Positions 6,770-15,583 are shown, numbered from the stretch's first letter. The stretch: DNA of 33,936 bases from Candidatus Vecturithrix granuli (GCA_000739535.1 DF820470.1:563437-597372); one strand, 5' to 3'. Translations and numbers: made by a program. Notes: generated by a model not told the origin, from the sequence alone.

Positions 6770-8554
6770 ATGGCTGGGAGAACGTATGTAGAGAAGATTT
6801 TTGACGCTCCCAAGGGGAGCATTGTGTTCAAACATCCTGACATCGTGTTATCTCACGATAATACAGCCAGCATTGAAAAAACCTTTAAAAAAATGGGAGG
6901 CGAACAGCTTGCCGATCCGGATCAACTCCTGATCGTGCTCGACCATAATGCGCCGCCCACCAACAGTAAATTGGCGAATGACTATCAACAGATTCGGGAT
7001 TTTGTCAACAAACATGGGGTGAAAAAATTCCATGATGTCGGTGAAGGGATTTGTCATCAGGTGATGTCTTACCATGCCAAACCGGGGATGATTATTGTGG
7101 GCAGCGATAGCCATACCTCGACAGCCGGCGCGTTTAATGCTTGTGCTGCGGGCATTGACCGCACAGAAACCGCCGGGCTTTGGAAAAAAGGGGAGACCTG
7201 GTTCCGGGTGCCGGAAACCATCAAAATCACCCTGCATGGAGCCTTACAAAAGCCGGTTGCCGCCAAAGACCTGGCGCTGTGGATTATCGGCATGATTAGT
7301 TCCAGCGGCGCTGATTATATGTCCATCGAATATCATGGCGACGGCGTCAAAACACTCTCGATTTCAGAACGCATGACCTTAGCGAATCTGGCCTCTGAAA
7401 TGGGCGCTAAAAATGCGGTATTTCCCCCGGATGAAGTATTGGAAGCCTTCTTAGGGACAAAAATCACCAATGGCGTCTGGGCTGATGCTGATGCGATCTA
7501 TCTCAAAGAAATTGAGATCAATCTGAACGAGATTTTTCCGGTCGTTGCCTGTCCGCACCATGTAGATAATGTCAAGGCAGTGGCTGAAGTCGCCGGCACA
7601 AAGTTGAATCAGGCCTTAATCGGCACCTGCACCAATGGTCGTTTAGACGATTTGCAGGCAGCGGCAGAAGTTCTGGCTGGCAAAAAGGTTCCGGCTGGTT
7701 TTCAATTGTTAGTGATCCCAGCTTCCCAAAAAATTTATCTGGAAGCCATGAAAGACGGGACGCTTGAAAAATTAATAAAAGCCGGCGCCAGCCTGCTCGC
7801 CCCCTCCTGCGGCCCCTGTTTGGGCACCGGACAGGGCATTCCGGCGGATAATTATACGGTTATTTCAACCGCCAACCGGAATTTTTTAGGTCGAATGGGA
7901 AACAAAAATGCCAGCATTTATCTTGGCTCACCAGCAACGGTGGCAGCCTCCGCCCTGCGGGGAGAAATTACGGATCCACGTCCGCAAAAAGGTTCCGAAC
8001 AATTCCCCTACAAAAAAGCGAGTGACGGGGTCAAAACCGTCGAAATTAAAGCTGGTGATAACCGCTATGCTGAAGGTGTTTGGGCGTATAACGACGTTGA
8101 TAATCTCAACACCGACCAGATGTTTGCGGGCAACTTAACCTACAACATCAACAGTTCGGAACCGGACAAAATTGCGCCGCACCTTTTCAAAGGTTTTGAT
8201 GACAGTTTTGCCGAACGGGTTCAACAAGGCGATATTATTGTAGCTGGCAACAATTTTGGGTGCGGCAGTTCACGCGAGCATCCTGCTGTGGGACTCGCAC
8301 ATGCCGGAGTAAAAGCCGTGATCGTGAAATCCGTGGGCCGAATCTTCTTCCGTTCAGCGATCAACCAGGGCTTGCCGATTATTGTGCTGCCGGAAGCAGT
8401 CGAGGCCTACGAGCCAGGTGATCAGATGACAGTAGATTTTGCCAAAGGATTGGTCAAGGTTGCCGGTAAAGAATTCACCTTTGCCCCGCTGCCAGACAAA
8501 TTGATGGAAATTCTTGAGGCAAAAGGTCTGGTGAATTGGATGCAAAAAAATTAA
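6770..8554 (+). CDS. aconitase/isopropylmalate dehydratase family, fused large and small subunits (copy 2)
   Basis: A 594-aa fusion of a LeuC-like part (residues ~1-400) and a LeuD-like part (~430-594). The Fe-S cysteines are in GTCTNGR and APSCGPCLGTG. GSDSHTSTAGAFNACAAG, and GETWFRVPETIKI after it, are typical of the LeuC/homoaconitase branch; the swivel domain shows NTDQMFAGN and FGCGSSREHPAVGLAHAG. It is probably aconitase or a related hydro-lyase working with copy 1 and the isocitrate dehydrogenase. Which of the two is the true aconitase cannot be told here. There is no Shine-Dalgarno sequence next to the ATG; a perfect one lies on the far side of the preceding hairpin. It is the last gene of the operon and is followed by an 11-bp hairpin at 8573-8604. 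Confidence 0.83.
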   Translation: MAGRTYVEKIFDAPKGSIVFKHPDIVLSHDNTASIEKTFKKMGGEQLADPDQLLIVLDHNAPPTNSKLANDYQQIRDFVNKHGVKKFHDVGEGICHQVMSYHAKPGMIIVGSDSHTSTAGAFNACAAGIDRTETAGLWKKGETWFRVPETIKITLHGALQKPVAAKDLALWIIGMISSSGADYMSIEYHGDGVKTLSISERMTLANLASEMGAKNAVFPPDEVLEAFLGTKITNGVWADADAIYLKEIEINLNEIFPVVACPHHVDNVKAVAEVAGTKLNQALIGTCTNGRLDDLQAAAEVLAGKKVPAGFQLLVIPASQKIYLEAMKDGTLEKLIKAGASLLAPSCGPCLGTGQGIPADNYTVISTANRNFLGRMGNKNASIYLGSPATVAASALRGEITDPRPQKGSEQFPYKKASDGVKTVEIKAGDNRYAEGVWAYNDVDNLNTDQMFAGNLTYNINSSEPDKIAPHLFKGFDDSFAERVQQGDIIVAGNNFGCGSSREHPAVGLAHAGVKAVIVKSVGRIFFRSAINQGLPIIVLPEAVEAYEPGDQMTVDFAKGLVKVAGKEFTFAPLPDKLMEILEAKGLVNWMQKN

Positions 8555-8572
8555 CAATATTATTATCCAATT

Positions 8573-8604
8573 CTGGTGATCATGCTAAATCGGATGATCA
8601 CCAG
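8573..8604 (+). terminator. possible operon-end hairpin
   Basis: Arms CTGGTGATCAT (8573-8583) and its complement (8594-8604) form an 11-bp stem with a 10-base loop, 18 bases after the stop of the second aconitase gene. No T-tract follows, so it may protect the 3' end of the message or be the remains of a repeat and not an intrinsic terminator. Confidence 0.45.
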
Positions 8605-8796
8605 GTGACTAAACGGATTAAAGGTTCTTATGACGAGCATCTGGCACATCATCTCTGTTGAACAGGCTCACCTCTCTCTGTATCAGGGCAGCAATCTGTG
8701 ATGTCAAGGGGAAAATGATGCATACGAGTTCTGTGGATTTTGCTCGAACAATCGGAGGGTGGGGTGGCAATATCCAATTTCCCCAGCAATCGCGCT

Positions 8797-8880
8797 CTAT
8801 TCTTTAATCACCATCATGATAATACCTCGTTCGCCATTGAGCATATAGTATTCTTGCAAGATTTGACTGGCAGGTTCGTA
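8797..8880 (-). pseudogene. possible C-terminal remnant of a lost gene
   Basis: Read on the minus strand, a start-less frame gives a peptide of about 27 residues beginning YEPASQILQEYY and ending in IMMVIKE before a TAG stop (8797-8799). The composition is protein-like, and its upstream end runs into the double hairpin at 8884. I do not recognise the family. It could be chance. Confidence 0.22.
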
Positions 8881-8883
8881 GTA

Positions 8884-8918
8884 GCCGCTTTAGCGGCAAT
8901 TAAACGCTAAGGCGTTTA
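8884..8918. repeat. double short hairpin, REP-like
   Basis: Two adjacent hairpins: GCCGC-TTTA-GCGGC (with one extra closing base, 8884-8897) and TAAACGC-TAAG-GCGTTTA (8901-8918). Paired small hairpins of this type are common as dispersed intergenic repeats; no second copy is in this window. Confidence 0.5.
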
Positions 8919-9100
8919 TTATGAAATAGAATCTCTCTGTGGAATGATTATGCGAACAGAGAGGAGGATGTGTCAAGGGAAAAAGCATACTTCCTGGAAA
9001 GAAAAGGCAGTATTCTCTTGACAGAGTTGCTTCTCTATAGCAACCGCAATTTAAGTTATCCAGATTTCAGCTATTCAGAAAAATTTTGAAGGAGGCTTTC

Positions 9101-10099
9101 ATGCGGATTCCATTTGAACAGATGTATCAGGAATTGCTGCGCGTGTTGCGGAAAAAGGGCTTTAGCGAGGAACGAGCGCGGCTTTGCGCCCGGATTTTCA
9201 GCGAATCGAGCCGTGATGGGGTGTATTCCCATGGCTTGAACCGTTTTCCGGCGTTTATCAAATATACTGATCTGGGTTATATTGATGTTCATGCGATTCC
9301 GGAAAATATTGCTTGTTTTGGAGCAATCGAACGCTGGGATGGAAAATCCGGTCCGGGGCCCTTAAACGCGTATTTTTGTATGGAGCGGGCGATTGCCCTT
9401 TCCAGGGAATATGGGATAGGCTGTGTGGCGTTACGCAACACGAATCACTGGATGCGGGGCGGCACCTATGGCTGGCAGGCGGTTGAAGCCGGGTGCATAG
9501 CGATCTGTTTTACGAATACCATGCCGAATATGCCGCCCTGGGGCGGCGCAGAACCGCGCATCGGCAATAATCCGCTGGTGATCGCTGTTCCCCGCCAGCA
9601 AGGCCATCTTGTGCTTGACATGGCGATGTCCTTATTTTCGTATGGCAAGATGGGCGTTACGCGCGGCCGCGGAGAATTGTTACCTTTTGAAGGCGGATAT
9701 GACCGCGAAGGACAGTTGACGCACGATCCCGATGCGATTCTGAAATCAAAACGTCCGCTTCCAATTGGATTCTGGAAAGGGTCAGGCCTAGCGATGATGC
9801 TGGATTTGCTAGCGACAATCCTGTCGGAAGGGCAATCTACCCAGGAAATTGGAAAGATCGAAGATGAGCGCAATGTTTCACAAGTGTTTTTCTGCATTGA
9901 TGTGCAGCAGCAGCATCGACCAGGATATATTGATCAAATCGCCGATGAACTGGTTGGTTACATTCATGCCACTTTACCTGTGAAGGAAGATGGAAAGATT
10001 TATTATCCGGGTGAAAGAACTCTGCAAACCCGGCAGGAGAATCTGGAACAGGGTATTCCGGTGGATGAGCGCAAATGGCAACAGATTATCGAGATGTAG
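9101..10099 (+). CDS. dlgD: 2,3-diketo-L-gulonate reductase-like oxidoreductase (Ldh2/malate dehydrogenase family)
   Basis: The 332-aa product closely follows E. coli YiaK/DlgD, which reduces 2,3-diketo-L-gulonate to 3-keto-L-gulonate with NADH. Matching segments are SRDGVYSHGLNRFP, IERWDG, the highly typical ALRNTNHWMRGGTYGWQA, MPPWGGAEPRIGNNPL and LPIGFWKGSGLAMMLD. The start is the ATG at 9101, preceded by GAAGGAGG at 9088-9095; an in-frame TTG at 9086 overlaps the Shine-Dalgarno sequence and is unlikely. In E. coli the gene belongs to a sugar-acid operon, but here no ulaD, ulaE, kinase or TRAP transporter partner is adjacent, so the gene is an orphan and its physiological substrate may differ. 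It converges on lon. Confidence 0.85.
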   Translation: MRIPFEQMYQELLRVLRKKGFSEERARLCARIFSESSRDGVYSHGLNRFPAFIKYTDLGYIDVHAIPENIACFGAIERWDGKSGPGPLNAYFCMERAIALSREYGIGCVALRNTNHWMRGGTYGWQAVEAGCIAICFTNTMPNMPPWGGAEPRIGNNPLVIAVPRQQGHLVLDMAMSLFSYGKMGVTRGRGELLPFEGGYDREGQLTHDPDAILKSKRPLPIGFWKGSGLAMMLDLLATILSEGQSTQEIGKIEDERNVSQVFFCIDVQQQHRPGYIDQIADELVGYIHATLPVKEDGKIYYPGERTLQTRQENLEQGIPVDERKWQQIIEM

Positions 10100-10108
10100 C
10101 TTTCCCGA

Positions 10109-10139
10109 ACCCTGACAGGATTGAGAACCCTGTCAGGGT
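10109..10139. terminator. bidirectional hairpin between dlgD and lon
   Basis: ACCCTGACAGG (10109-10119) pairs perfectly with 10129-10139 around a 9-base loop, between convergent genes. No long T-tract is present on either side, so termination efficiency is uncertain, but position and symmetry fit a shared terminator. Confidence 0.6.
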
Positions 10140-10159
10140 GGTCAGAGAGGGGAACGTAC

Positions 10160-12547
10160 CTATTGAACTCGTTCCTGTTCTCGGGGTTCCAACAAGACCA
10201 GCGGAATAATTTCATCCATCTTCTGGATAAATTCAAACTTCAGGTCTCTTTTGGCATTTTCAGGCACCTCTTCCAAATCTTTTTCATTTTTCTTGGGTAA
10301 AATGACGGTGTGAATCCCGGCCCGGCGAGCGGCTAATACTTTTTCCTTAATTCCTCCAACCGGCAGCACAGTTCCGCGCAATGTGATTTCGCCGGTCATG
10401 GCAATATCATTGCGAATAGGCCGTCGCGTTAAGAGCGAGGTTAAGGCGGTGAACATGGTCACGCCTGCGGATGGGCCGTCTTTGGGGACCGAGCCGGCCG
10501 GAACATGAATGTGAATATCACCATGTTCGTAAAAGTCCTTATCTACCCCCAGTTCTCGATATTTAGAGCGCACATAAGACAGCGCGGCCTGCGCCGATTC
10601 TTTCATGACTTCGCCTAATTGACCGGTCAGCGTCAGGGTTTTTTGCCCGGGCATAATGGTGGCTTCAACAAAGATAATATCTCCGCCAGTCGGAGTCCAG
10701 GCCAGCCCGGTCGCTACACCAGTTTCGGCTGTACGTTCCGCAAGTTCCGAGTAAAATTTAATGGGGCCGAGGTATTGGTGTACCAATTCTTCAGTAAAGC
10801 AAACAGATTCGACTGAACCTTCGACAATTTCTTTGGCGACACCGCGGCAGACCGTTGCGATCTCCCGCTCCAAATTTCTCACTCCGGCTTCACGCGTATA
10901 GGAACTAATGATCGCCTTCAATGCGCCGTCCATTAATTGCAGTTGTTCGGCCTGCAACCCATGTTCCTGTAACTGTTTGGGAATGAGAAAATCTTTAGCG
11001 ATCATCAGTTTTTCTTCCTCGGTATAGCCGGGTAATTCCAGAATTTCCATCCGATCTTGAAGCGCGGAAGGAATGGTTTGCAAAATGTTGGCAGTGGCAA
11101 TAAACATCACTTTCGACAAATCGAAAGAGACTTCCAGATAATGATCGGAAAACGAAAAATTTTGCTCCGGATCAAGCACTTCTAATAACGCTGACGACGG
11201 ATCGCCTCGAAAATCTGCGCCCAATTTATCCACTTCATCCAGCATAAACAGTGGATTATTGGATTCGGCTTTCTTGATGCCCTGGATGATACGACCAGGC
11301 AAGGCTCCGATATAAGTTCGGCGATGACCGCGGATTTCCGCTTCATCATGGACGCCTCCCAGAGAAATTCTGACAAATTTTCGTCCCAGAGCACGGGCAA
11401 TCGAACGTCCTAACGAGGTTTTCCCAACGCCGGGGGGGCCGACGAAGCACAAGATTGGTCCTTTCATATCTTTCTTTAACTGACGCACTGCCAGATATTC
11501 GATAATGCGTTTTTTGACTTTCTCCAGATCATAATGATCTTCATCCAGAACAGTGCGCGCCTGGAGAATGTCTAAATTGTCAGCGGTATTGATCGACCAG
11601 GGCAGGTCGAGTAACCAATCGAGATAGGTGCGAGACACCGTGTATTCAGCCGCCGCCGGGTGCATACGTTTCAATCGCTCTAATTCTTTTTGCGCAGCTT
11701 TGGCAGCTTCTTCCGGCATGTTCGCTTTTTCTATGCGTTGTTGTAATTCTTCCAGCTCAGATTGTTCATCTTCTTCTCCAAGTTCTTGTTGAATCGCTTT
11801 GAGTTGTTCACGCAGATAATATTCCCGCTGATTACGGTCTATACCTTCTTTGACTTGTGTTTGAATTTTTTGTCCCAATTCAAGCACTTGTAATTCTCGA
11901 TTGAGAATTTCCATAACCCGCTTCAGGCGTGTTGAAATATCAATGGTCTCAAGAATCTGCTGCTTTTCCTCCACCGGAATATTGAGGCTGGAAATCACAA
12001 AATCAGCCAACATCCCCGGAGATTTGAGATTCGTAATCATGGATGTGATTTCTGAAGGCACTTGCGGCGATAGCTCAACCACTTTCGTGAAGACATTTTT
12101 AATATTCCCCATGAGCGCTTCGATTTCGAGGCTTTGTGGTTCTGCTTCCTCAATAGAAAGGACCTGTGCGACATAATAGGGTTCTTGCTGCACAAAGCGT
12201 TCAATCTTGAAGCGTCTGATGCCCTGAACCACGACGCGAATATCATGGTCGCTGACCCGAACCATTTTGAGAATTGACACGGCTGTTCCAACGGCATACA
12301 TTTCTTCCGGTCCTGGGTCCTCAACTTTGGGATCTTTTTGGGTGATCACCCCTATCATTTTATCGCCGGCCAGGGCATCATCAATGAGTTGAATTGAACG
12401 TGATCGACCAATGATGAGGGGAAGAGCTAAACCTGGATAGATCACAGTTCCTTTTAAGGGCAAGATCGCCAGTTCTTGCGATAAAAGGATAGTGCTATCT
12501 TGTTGATGCTGAGTTTCCATTTTCATATTCGTTTCGTTATTGCTCAT
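10160..12547 (-). CDS. lon: ATP-dependent Lon protease
   Basis: A 795-aa bacterial Lon (LonA). Order: N-terminal substrate-binding domain beginning [14 protein letters not shown] (residues ~28-230), coiled coil, AAA+ module with Walker [10 protein letters not shown], Walker [10 protein letters not shown] and the sensor [10 protein letters not shown], then the protease domain with catalytic Ser in [11 protein letters not shown] and Lys in [14 protein letters not shown]. It degrades misfolded and regulatory proteins in the cytoplasm. Length is normal. An in-frame GTG at 12574 would add nine residues; I chose the ATG at 12545-12547, though neither has a clear Shine-Dalgarno sequence. I see no CIRCE-type operator upstream. 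It is transcribed alone, convergent with dlgD and divergent from the TPR gene. Confidence 0.95.
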   Translation of the reverse strand: MSNNETNMKMETQHQQDSTILLSQELAILPLKGTVIYPGLALPLIIGRSRSIQLIDDALAGDKMIGVITQKDPKVEDPGPEEMYAVGTAVSILKMVRVSDHDIRVVVQGIRRFKIERFVQQEPYYVAQVLSIEEAEPQSLEIEALMGNIKNVFTKVVELSPQVPSEITSMITNLKSPGMLADFVISSLNIPVEEKQQILETIDISTRLKRVMEILNRELQVLELGQKIQTQVKEGIDRNQREYYLREQLKAIQQELGEEDEQSELEELQQRIEKANMPEEAAKAAQKELERLKRMHPAAAEYTVSRTYLDWLLDLPWSINTADNLDILQARTVLDEDHYDLEKVKKRIIEYLAVRQLKKDMKGPILCFVGPPGVGKTSLGRSIARALGRKFVRISLGGVHDEAEIRGHRRTYIGALPGRIIQGIKKAESNNPLFMLDEVDKLGADFRGDPSSALLEVLDPEQNFSFSDHYLEVSFDLSKVMFIATANILQTIPSALQDRMEILELPGYTEEEKLMIAKDFLIPKQLQEHGLQAEQLQLMDGALKAIISSYTREAGVRNLEREIATVCRGVAKEIVEGSVESVCFTEELVHQYLGPIKFYSELAERTAETGVATGLAWTPTGGDIIFVEATIMPGQKTLTLTGQLGEVMKESAQAALSYVRSKYRELGVDKDFYEHGDIHIHVPAGSVPKDGPSAGVTMFTALTSLLTRRPIRNDIAMTGEITLRGTVLPVGGIKEKVLAARRAGIHTVILPKKNEKDLEEVPENAKRDLKFEFIQKMDEIIPLVLLEPREQERVQ

Positions 12548-13025
12548 AAAGATTGTGAATCGCAAAGAATTCACAACTTTTGACGTTTTCTGATCATTTT
12601 GGCCGTATTTTCACAAAATATGAGAACAGGCATCAAATCATGGTATAAATTATCAAAAGATGCCAATTGCTGAAGATAGATGTACGAAGTCTCGCAGACT
12701 TCGCAAGCCTGATCCCATCAATTGCACCTTGAAAAATCAAGAGTCATTTCTATATATTATATAGTGAATACACCTGTGCCTGTCAAACAAAAAAGATGCT
12801 TTTTCCTTTGTAAGGAGTCAACCAAATACGAGAAAATTAAAATACTCCCGGAAGGCATGATTTTCAGGGATTGAAAAGAATGCCCGGTAAAAATGCGCAA
12901 CAAAAAAAGAAAAAAATGTTGCATTTTGTGATTTGCTTCGATACCATTGCCGCAAAAGAGAGGGTTGATCGCGAGAACCTTCCGGTGAGACCCATCAGAA
13001 ATGTCAATTTGACGATGGGGATGAA
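12548..13025. other. intergenic region between divergent lon and TPR gene
   Basis: About 480 AT-rich bases carry the upstream regions of both divergent genes. A minus-strand open frame spans the region (up to 13257), but it overlaps the TPR gene and matches no family I know, so I treat it as non-coding. Contents I can support are a small hairpin (12685-12703) and the edge of a longer one (13026-13065). Confidence 0.5.
12685..12703. repeat. short perfect hairpin followed by CAAGC
   Basis: CGAAGTCT-CGC-AGACTTCG, an 8-bp perfect stem, followed by CAAGC. A similar arrangement (8-base arms, then CAAGC) occurs at 33910-33925, suggesting a dispersed repeat type. Confidence 0.5.
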
Positions 13026-13065
13026 TCGCCCGTGAGTATTTATCACTGTAAATATTCACGGGCGA
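13026..13065. repeat. long palindrome just upstream of the TPR gene
   Basis: Arms 13026-13042 and 13049-13065 are 17 bases with one mismatch (TCGCCCGTGA start) around a 6-base loop. It lies 17 bases before the TPR gene start codon. It may be an operator, an mRNA hairpin covering the translation start region, or a dispersed repeat. Confidence 0.65.
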
Positions 13066-13082
13066 CTTATCCTGAAGTGGAT

Positions 13083-14318
13083 ATGAAGAAGGGAATTGTG
13101 ATTGTGAGTCTGATGATGCTGCTCGATTGCTGGGGAATTGTTCATGACGCATTAGCGCAAGGATGTGAACAAGCGCAAGACTTTTATTCGGAAGGGGTAG
13201 CGTTGAGCGACGGCTCAGAACAGGAAGCGAATTTTTACCGCCAGGCCATTGCATCATGCCCTCAGTATGCTGATGCCCATTATCGCCTGGCGAATATTTA
13301 TGCTGAATGGGGACAATATCGGGAAGCCGAGTTCGAATATGCTGCAGCCATTCAACAGAATCCGCAATATGCTGAAGCGTATTATGGCCTGGGACAGGTC
13401 TATCTTAATCAGGGACAATACGATCAGGCCCTGACGAACTTTCAAACCGCTCTGCGTCTCCGTCCTGATTATCTTGCGCCACATCTGAGTCTGGGACGTA
13501 TTTATACACACCGTGGGCTTTTTCAAGACGCGATAACCGAATATACCTTTGTAATCGATCAGAACTCCGACGATATTCAGGCGAACTTCGAACTCGGAGA
13601 CGTATATGAGAAAGAAGGCAATCTGAAACGAGCGATTGAGCAATATCTCATTGTCAAACAGCTTGCCCCGGATCGAGATGATGTGAGCGAACGGTTGGGC
13701 GTGTTGTATCGAAAACGGATGGACTATGACCAGGCTGTGAAAGAATTTCAACAGGCTCTTGCCCTGAACCCATATAATTTTGGTGTACATCGTGAATTGG
13801 GAATCGTGTATTATGAGCAGAAAAACTATGATGAAGCCATTCAACAGCTTCTGGAATTGGTGCGGCTGCGTCCGACTGATGCTGAGGCGTATGAATATCT
13901 GGGGAAAATCTATTTTGAACGCAAAGAATATGACAAGGCCATCGAACAATTCCGCAAAACCCTGGAATATGCACCCTATCGAGTTGACGCCCGCTATTTG
14001 CTTGGGTTCATGTATGCTGGCAAAGGTGCATTTGAAGATGCCATTCGAGCCTATCAGATGGTGCTTCAGATCAATCCTTCACATGTTGACGCCCTCTTTC
14101 AATTGGCTCTGGCGTATGCGGAACAGAAAAATTACGAGAAAGCCTTAGATTTGTGCAAACGTGCACTCATGTTCAATCCCAACCTGCCTAATGGTCGCTA
14201 TTATCTGGGGCGCATCTATATCAAATTAGGAAAGCAGGAGTTAGAAAAAGCCGCGGCAACGTCTTCCAGATCGGATATCCAAAAAGAACTTCAGGTTTTG
14301 GAGAAAATTGGATATTAA
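13083..14318 (+). CDS. exported TPR-repeat protein
   Basis: The 411-aa protein begins with a signal peptide (MKKGIVIVSLMMLL, probable cleavage after ALA near residue 26) and then has about ten consecutive 34-residue tetratricopeptide repeats, for example AEAYYGLGQVYLNQGQYDQA, to residue ~385, ending in a short charged tail. No catalytic domain is seen; TPR solenoids bind other proteins, and the signal peptide puts it in the periplasm or at the outer membrane. The start is the ATG at 13083 because it gives the signal peptide; an in-frame GTG at 13032 lies inside the palindrome 13026-13065 and would spoil it. It is a single gene, divergent from lon. Its partner cannot be told from context. Confidence 0.85.
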   Translation: MKKGIVIVSLMMLLDCWGIVHDALAQGCEQAQDFYSEGVALSDGSEQEANFYRQAIASCPQYADAHYRLANIYAEWGQYREAEFEYAAAIQQNPQYAEAYYGLGQVYLNQGQYDQALTNFQTALRLRPDYLAPHLSLGRIYTHRGLFQDAITEYTFVIDQNSDDIQANFELGDVYEKEGNLKRAIEQYLIVKQLAPDRDDVSERLGVLYRKRMDYDQAVKEFQQALALNPYNFGVHRELGIVYYEQKNYDEAIQQLLELVRLRPTDAEAYEYLGKIYFERKEYDKAIEQFRKTLEYAPYRVDARYLLGFMYAGKGAFEDAIRAYQMVLQINPSHVDALFQLALAYAEQKNYEKALDLCKRALMFNPNLPNGRYYLGRIYIKLGKQELEKAAATSSRSDIQKELQVLEKIGY

Positions 14319-14366
14319 GTGGTGAAGAAAAAAACCTGGTTTTTGAATGACCTGAAATATTTTTTA

Positions 14367-14396
14367 TTGACAAGACATCTTGATCTTTTGTTTGAT
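14367..14396 (+). promoter_or_regulatory. candidate sigma-70 promoter for the BMP transporter
   Basis: TTGACA (14367-14372) and TTTGAT (14391-14396) are separated by 18 bases. Transcription would start near 14403, leaving a leader of about 110 bases before the binding-protein gene. Confidence 0.5.
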
Positions 14397-14445
14397 GCTA
14401 GTAGGCCTTGAGAGGGTTACGAAACATTGAAAGAAAAATTTGGAG

Positions 14446-14489
14446 TTCCGCATTCAGACGGAATTTTTCCTGTTAAAGCGGAAATTCCG
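14446..14489 (+). promoter_or_regulatory. structured leader with alternative pairings
   Basis: TTCCG (14446-14450) can pair with CGGAA at 14459-14463 or, as TTCCGC, with GCGGAA at 14478-14483; GGAA (14460-14463) can instead pair with TTCC (14467-14470). The options are mutually exclusive and end just before the Shine-Dalgarno sequence AAGGAGTGA (about 14500-14508). This could be a cis-regulatory RNA. It does not match the purine, preQ1 or other riboswitch consensus I know. Confidence 0.35.
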
Positions 14490-14512
14490 AACGAGTAAAA
14501 AGGAGTGAAAGT

Positions 14513-15517
14513 ATGCGAAAAATTGGGATGTTGATGCTGGTTGGAATCATGATTGTGATGGGGATGTGGATGTCTGTTGCTCAAGCAGCACCGGTCAAAG
14601 TAGCCATGGTTGTAGCCGGAACGCTCGGAGATCGTTCATTTTATGATTCTGGCAATGAAGGCCTGATGCAGGCCGCCAAAGAATTAGGCGTCGAAACCAA
14701 AGTGTTTGAATGCCGTAGTGTGCCTTCAGCATTTTCGGAACAGATTATCGCCGCGGCGCAAAGTTATGAAGTGGTGTTCACGATTGGTTGGGAACTGGTT
14801 GATCCGCTGCTAGAAGTCGCTCCGGAATTTCCGGATGTCAAATTTATCCATATTGACGCGGCGATTGAGGGAGTGGCGAATGTGAGCTCACTTGATTATC
14901 TGGAAAATGAAGGTTCCTTTGTCGCCGGAGCCATGGCCGCTATGATGACCACGAAAACGGAGGATACCAAAATCAACAATCAAAAAATCATCGGGGCTGT
15001 TGGCGGTATGGATATTCCTGTGATTCGTAATTTTGTAGCGGGCTATGAAGCCGGAGCAAAGTATATTGATCCTGATATCAAAGTTGAAGTCGGCTATGTG
15101 GGCAACTTTGAAGACCCGGCGAAAGGCAAAGAAATGGCCTTGACGATTTTCAATAAAGGTGCGGATATTATTTTTCAGATTGCCGGGAATACCGGAAATG
15201 GCGTGATTGAAGCCGCCAAAGAGTCCGGATTTTACGCCATCGGCGTCGATTCTGATCAAGGTTATATCGCGCCGGGATTCATTATGGGCAGCATGATGAA
15301 GCGCGTAGGACTCTCGATTTTTGAAACCATTCAAAAAATCCTGGATGGCAGCTACAAAGACGGAACAGTTATGAGCTATGGCATTGCCCAGAATGGGGTT
15401 GGTATGAGTAAGGATGAGGATATGAAGAAGATCGTTGGCGACGAGGTGATGAAAAAACTGGAAGAGATCGAGCGAGGCATCGTAGAGGGTACGATTCCGG
15501 TGCCTGCAAGAAGCTAA
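14513..15517 (+). CDS. BMP-family ABC transporter substrate-binding protein
   Basis: The 334-aa protein has a signal peptide ending SVAQAA (residues ~1-26) and no lipobox Cys, so it is likely a soluble periplasmic protein. The mature part fits the BMP/PnrA/TmpC family, whose known members bind purine nucleosides: VAMVVAGTLGDRSFYDSG, NEGSFVAGAMAAMM, GGMDIPVIRNFVAGYEAGA, DIIFQIAGNTGNGVIEAA and GVDSDQGY. The gene heads an importer encoded by the downstream ATPase and two permeases, separated from them by a terminator and a Uma2 gene. A start ATG 4-5 bases after the Shine-Dalgarno sequence AAGGAGTGA is clear. The ligand could be a nucleoside or another small sugar-like molecule. Confidence 0.87.
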   Translation: MRKIGMLMLVGIMIVMGMWMSVAQAAPVKVAMVVAGTLGDRSFYDSGNEGLMQAAKELGVETKVFECRSVPSAFSEQIIAAAQSYEVVFTIGWELVDPLLEVAPEFPDVKFIHIDAAIEGVANVSSLDYLENEGSFVAGAMAAMMTTKTEDTKINNQKIIGAVGGMDIPVIRNFVAGYEAGAKYIDPDIKVEVGYVGNFEDPAKGKEMALTIFNKGADIIFQIAGNTGNGVIEAAKESGFYAIGVDSDQGYIAPGFIMGSMMKRVGLSIFETIQKILDGSYKDGTVMSYGIAQNGVGMSKDEDMKKIVGDEVMKKLEEIERGIVEGTIPVPARS

Positions 15518-15533
15518 GAATCCGTGACACACT

Positions 15534-15566
15534 AAAAACCGAGTTTTTCAAAAAACTCGGTTTTTT
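15534..15566 (+). terminator. rho-independent terminator after the BMP gene
   Basis: A perfect stem, AAAAACCGAGTTTTT (15534-15548) with its complement at 15551-15565, ends in a T-run. It would let the binding-protein message accumulate over the rest of the operon. An almost identical hairpin occurs at 29017-29049. Confidence 0.9.
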
Positions 15567-15583
15567 CCTAACATGGTATTTCT

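Larger units (their letters stand above)
8605..9085. other. non-coding gap with repeats and a gene remnant
   Basis: This stretch of about 480 bases holds no intact gene. It contains a double hairpin (8884-8918) and a minus-strand reading frame remnant (8797-8880). TTGACA occurs at 9018-9023, but no convincing -10 box is correctly spaced, so the promoter of the following gene remains unassigned. Confidence 0.6.

Noticed and set aside
9018-9040. Promoter for dlgD from TTGACA at 9018.
   Set aside because: The only -10-like sequence (CTATAG, 9035-9040) is 11 bases away, far too close.
12757-13257. Minus-strand open frame of 166 codons between lon and the TPR gene.
   Set aside because: It overlaps the start of the well-supported TPR gene, crosses a long palindrome, lacks a Shine-Dalgarno sequence and resembles no family I know.
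13254-13949. Long minus-strand open frame (231 codons) within the TPR gene.
   Set aside because: It is the antisense image of the periodic TPR-coding sequence, with no domain of its own.
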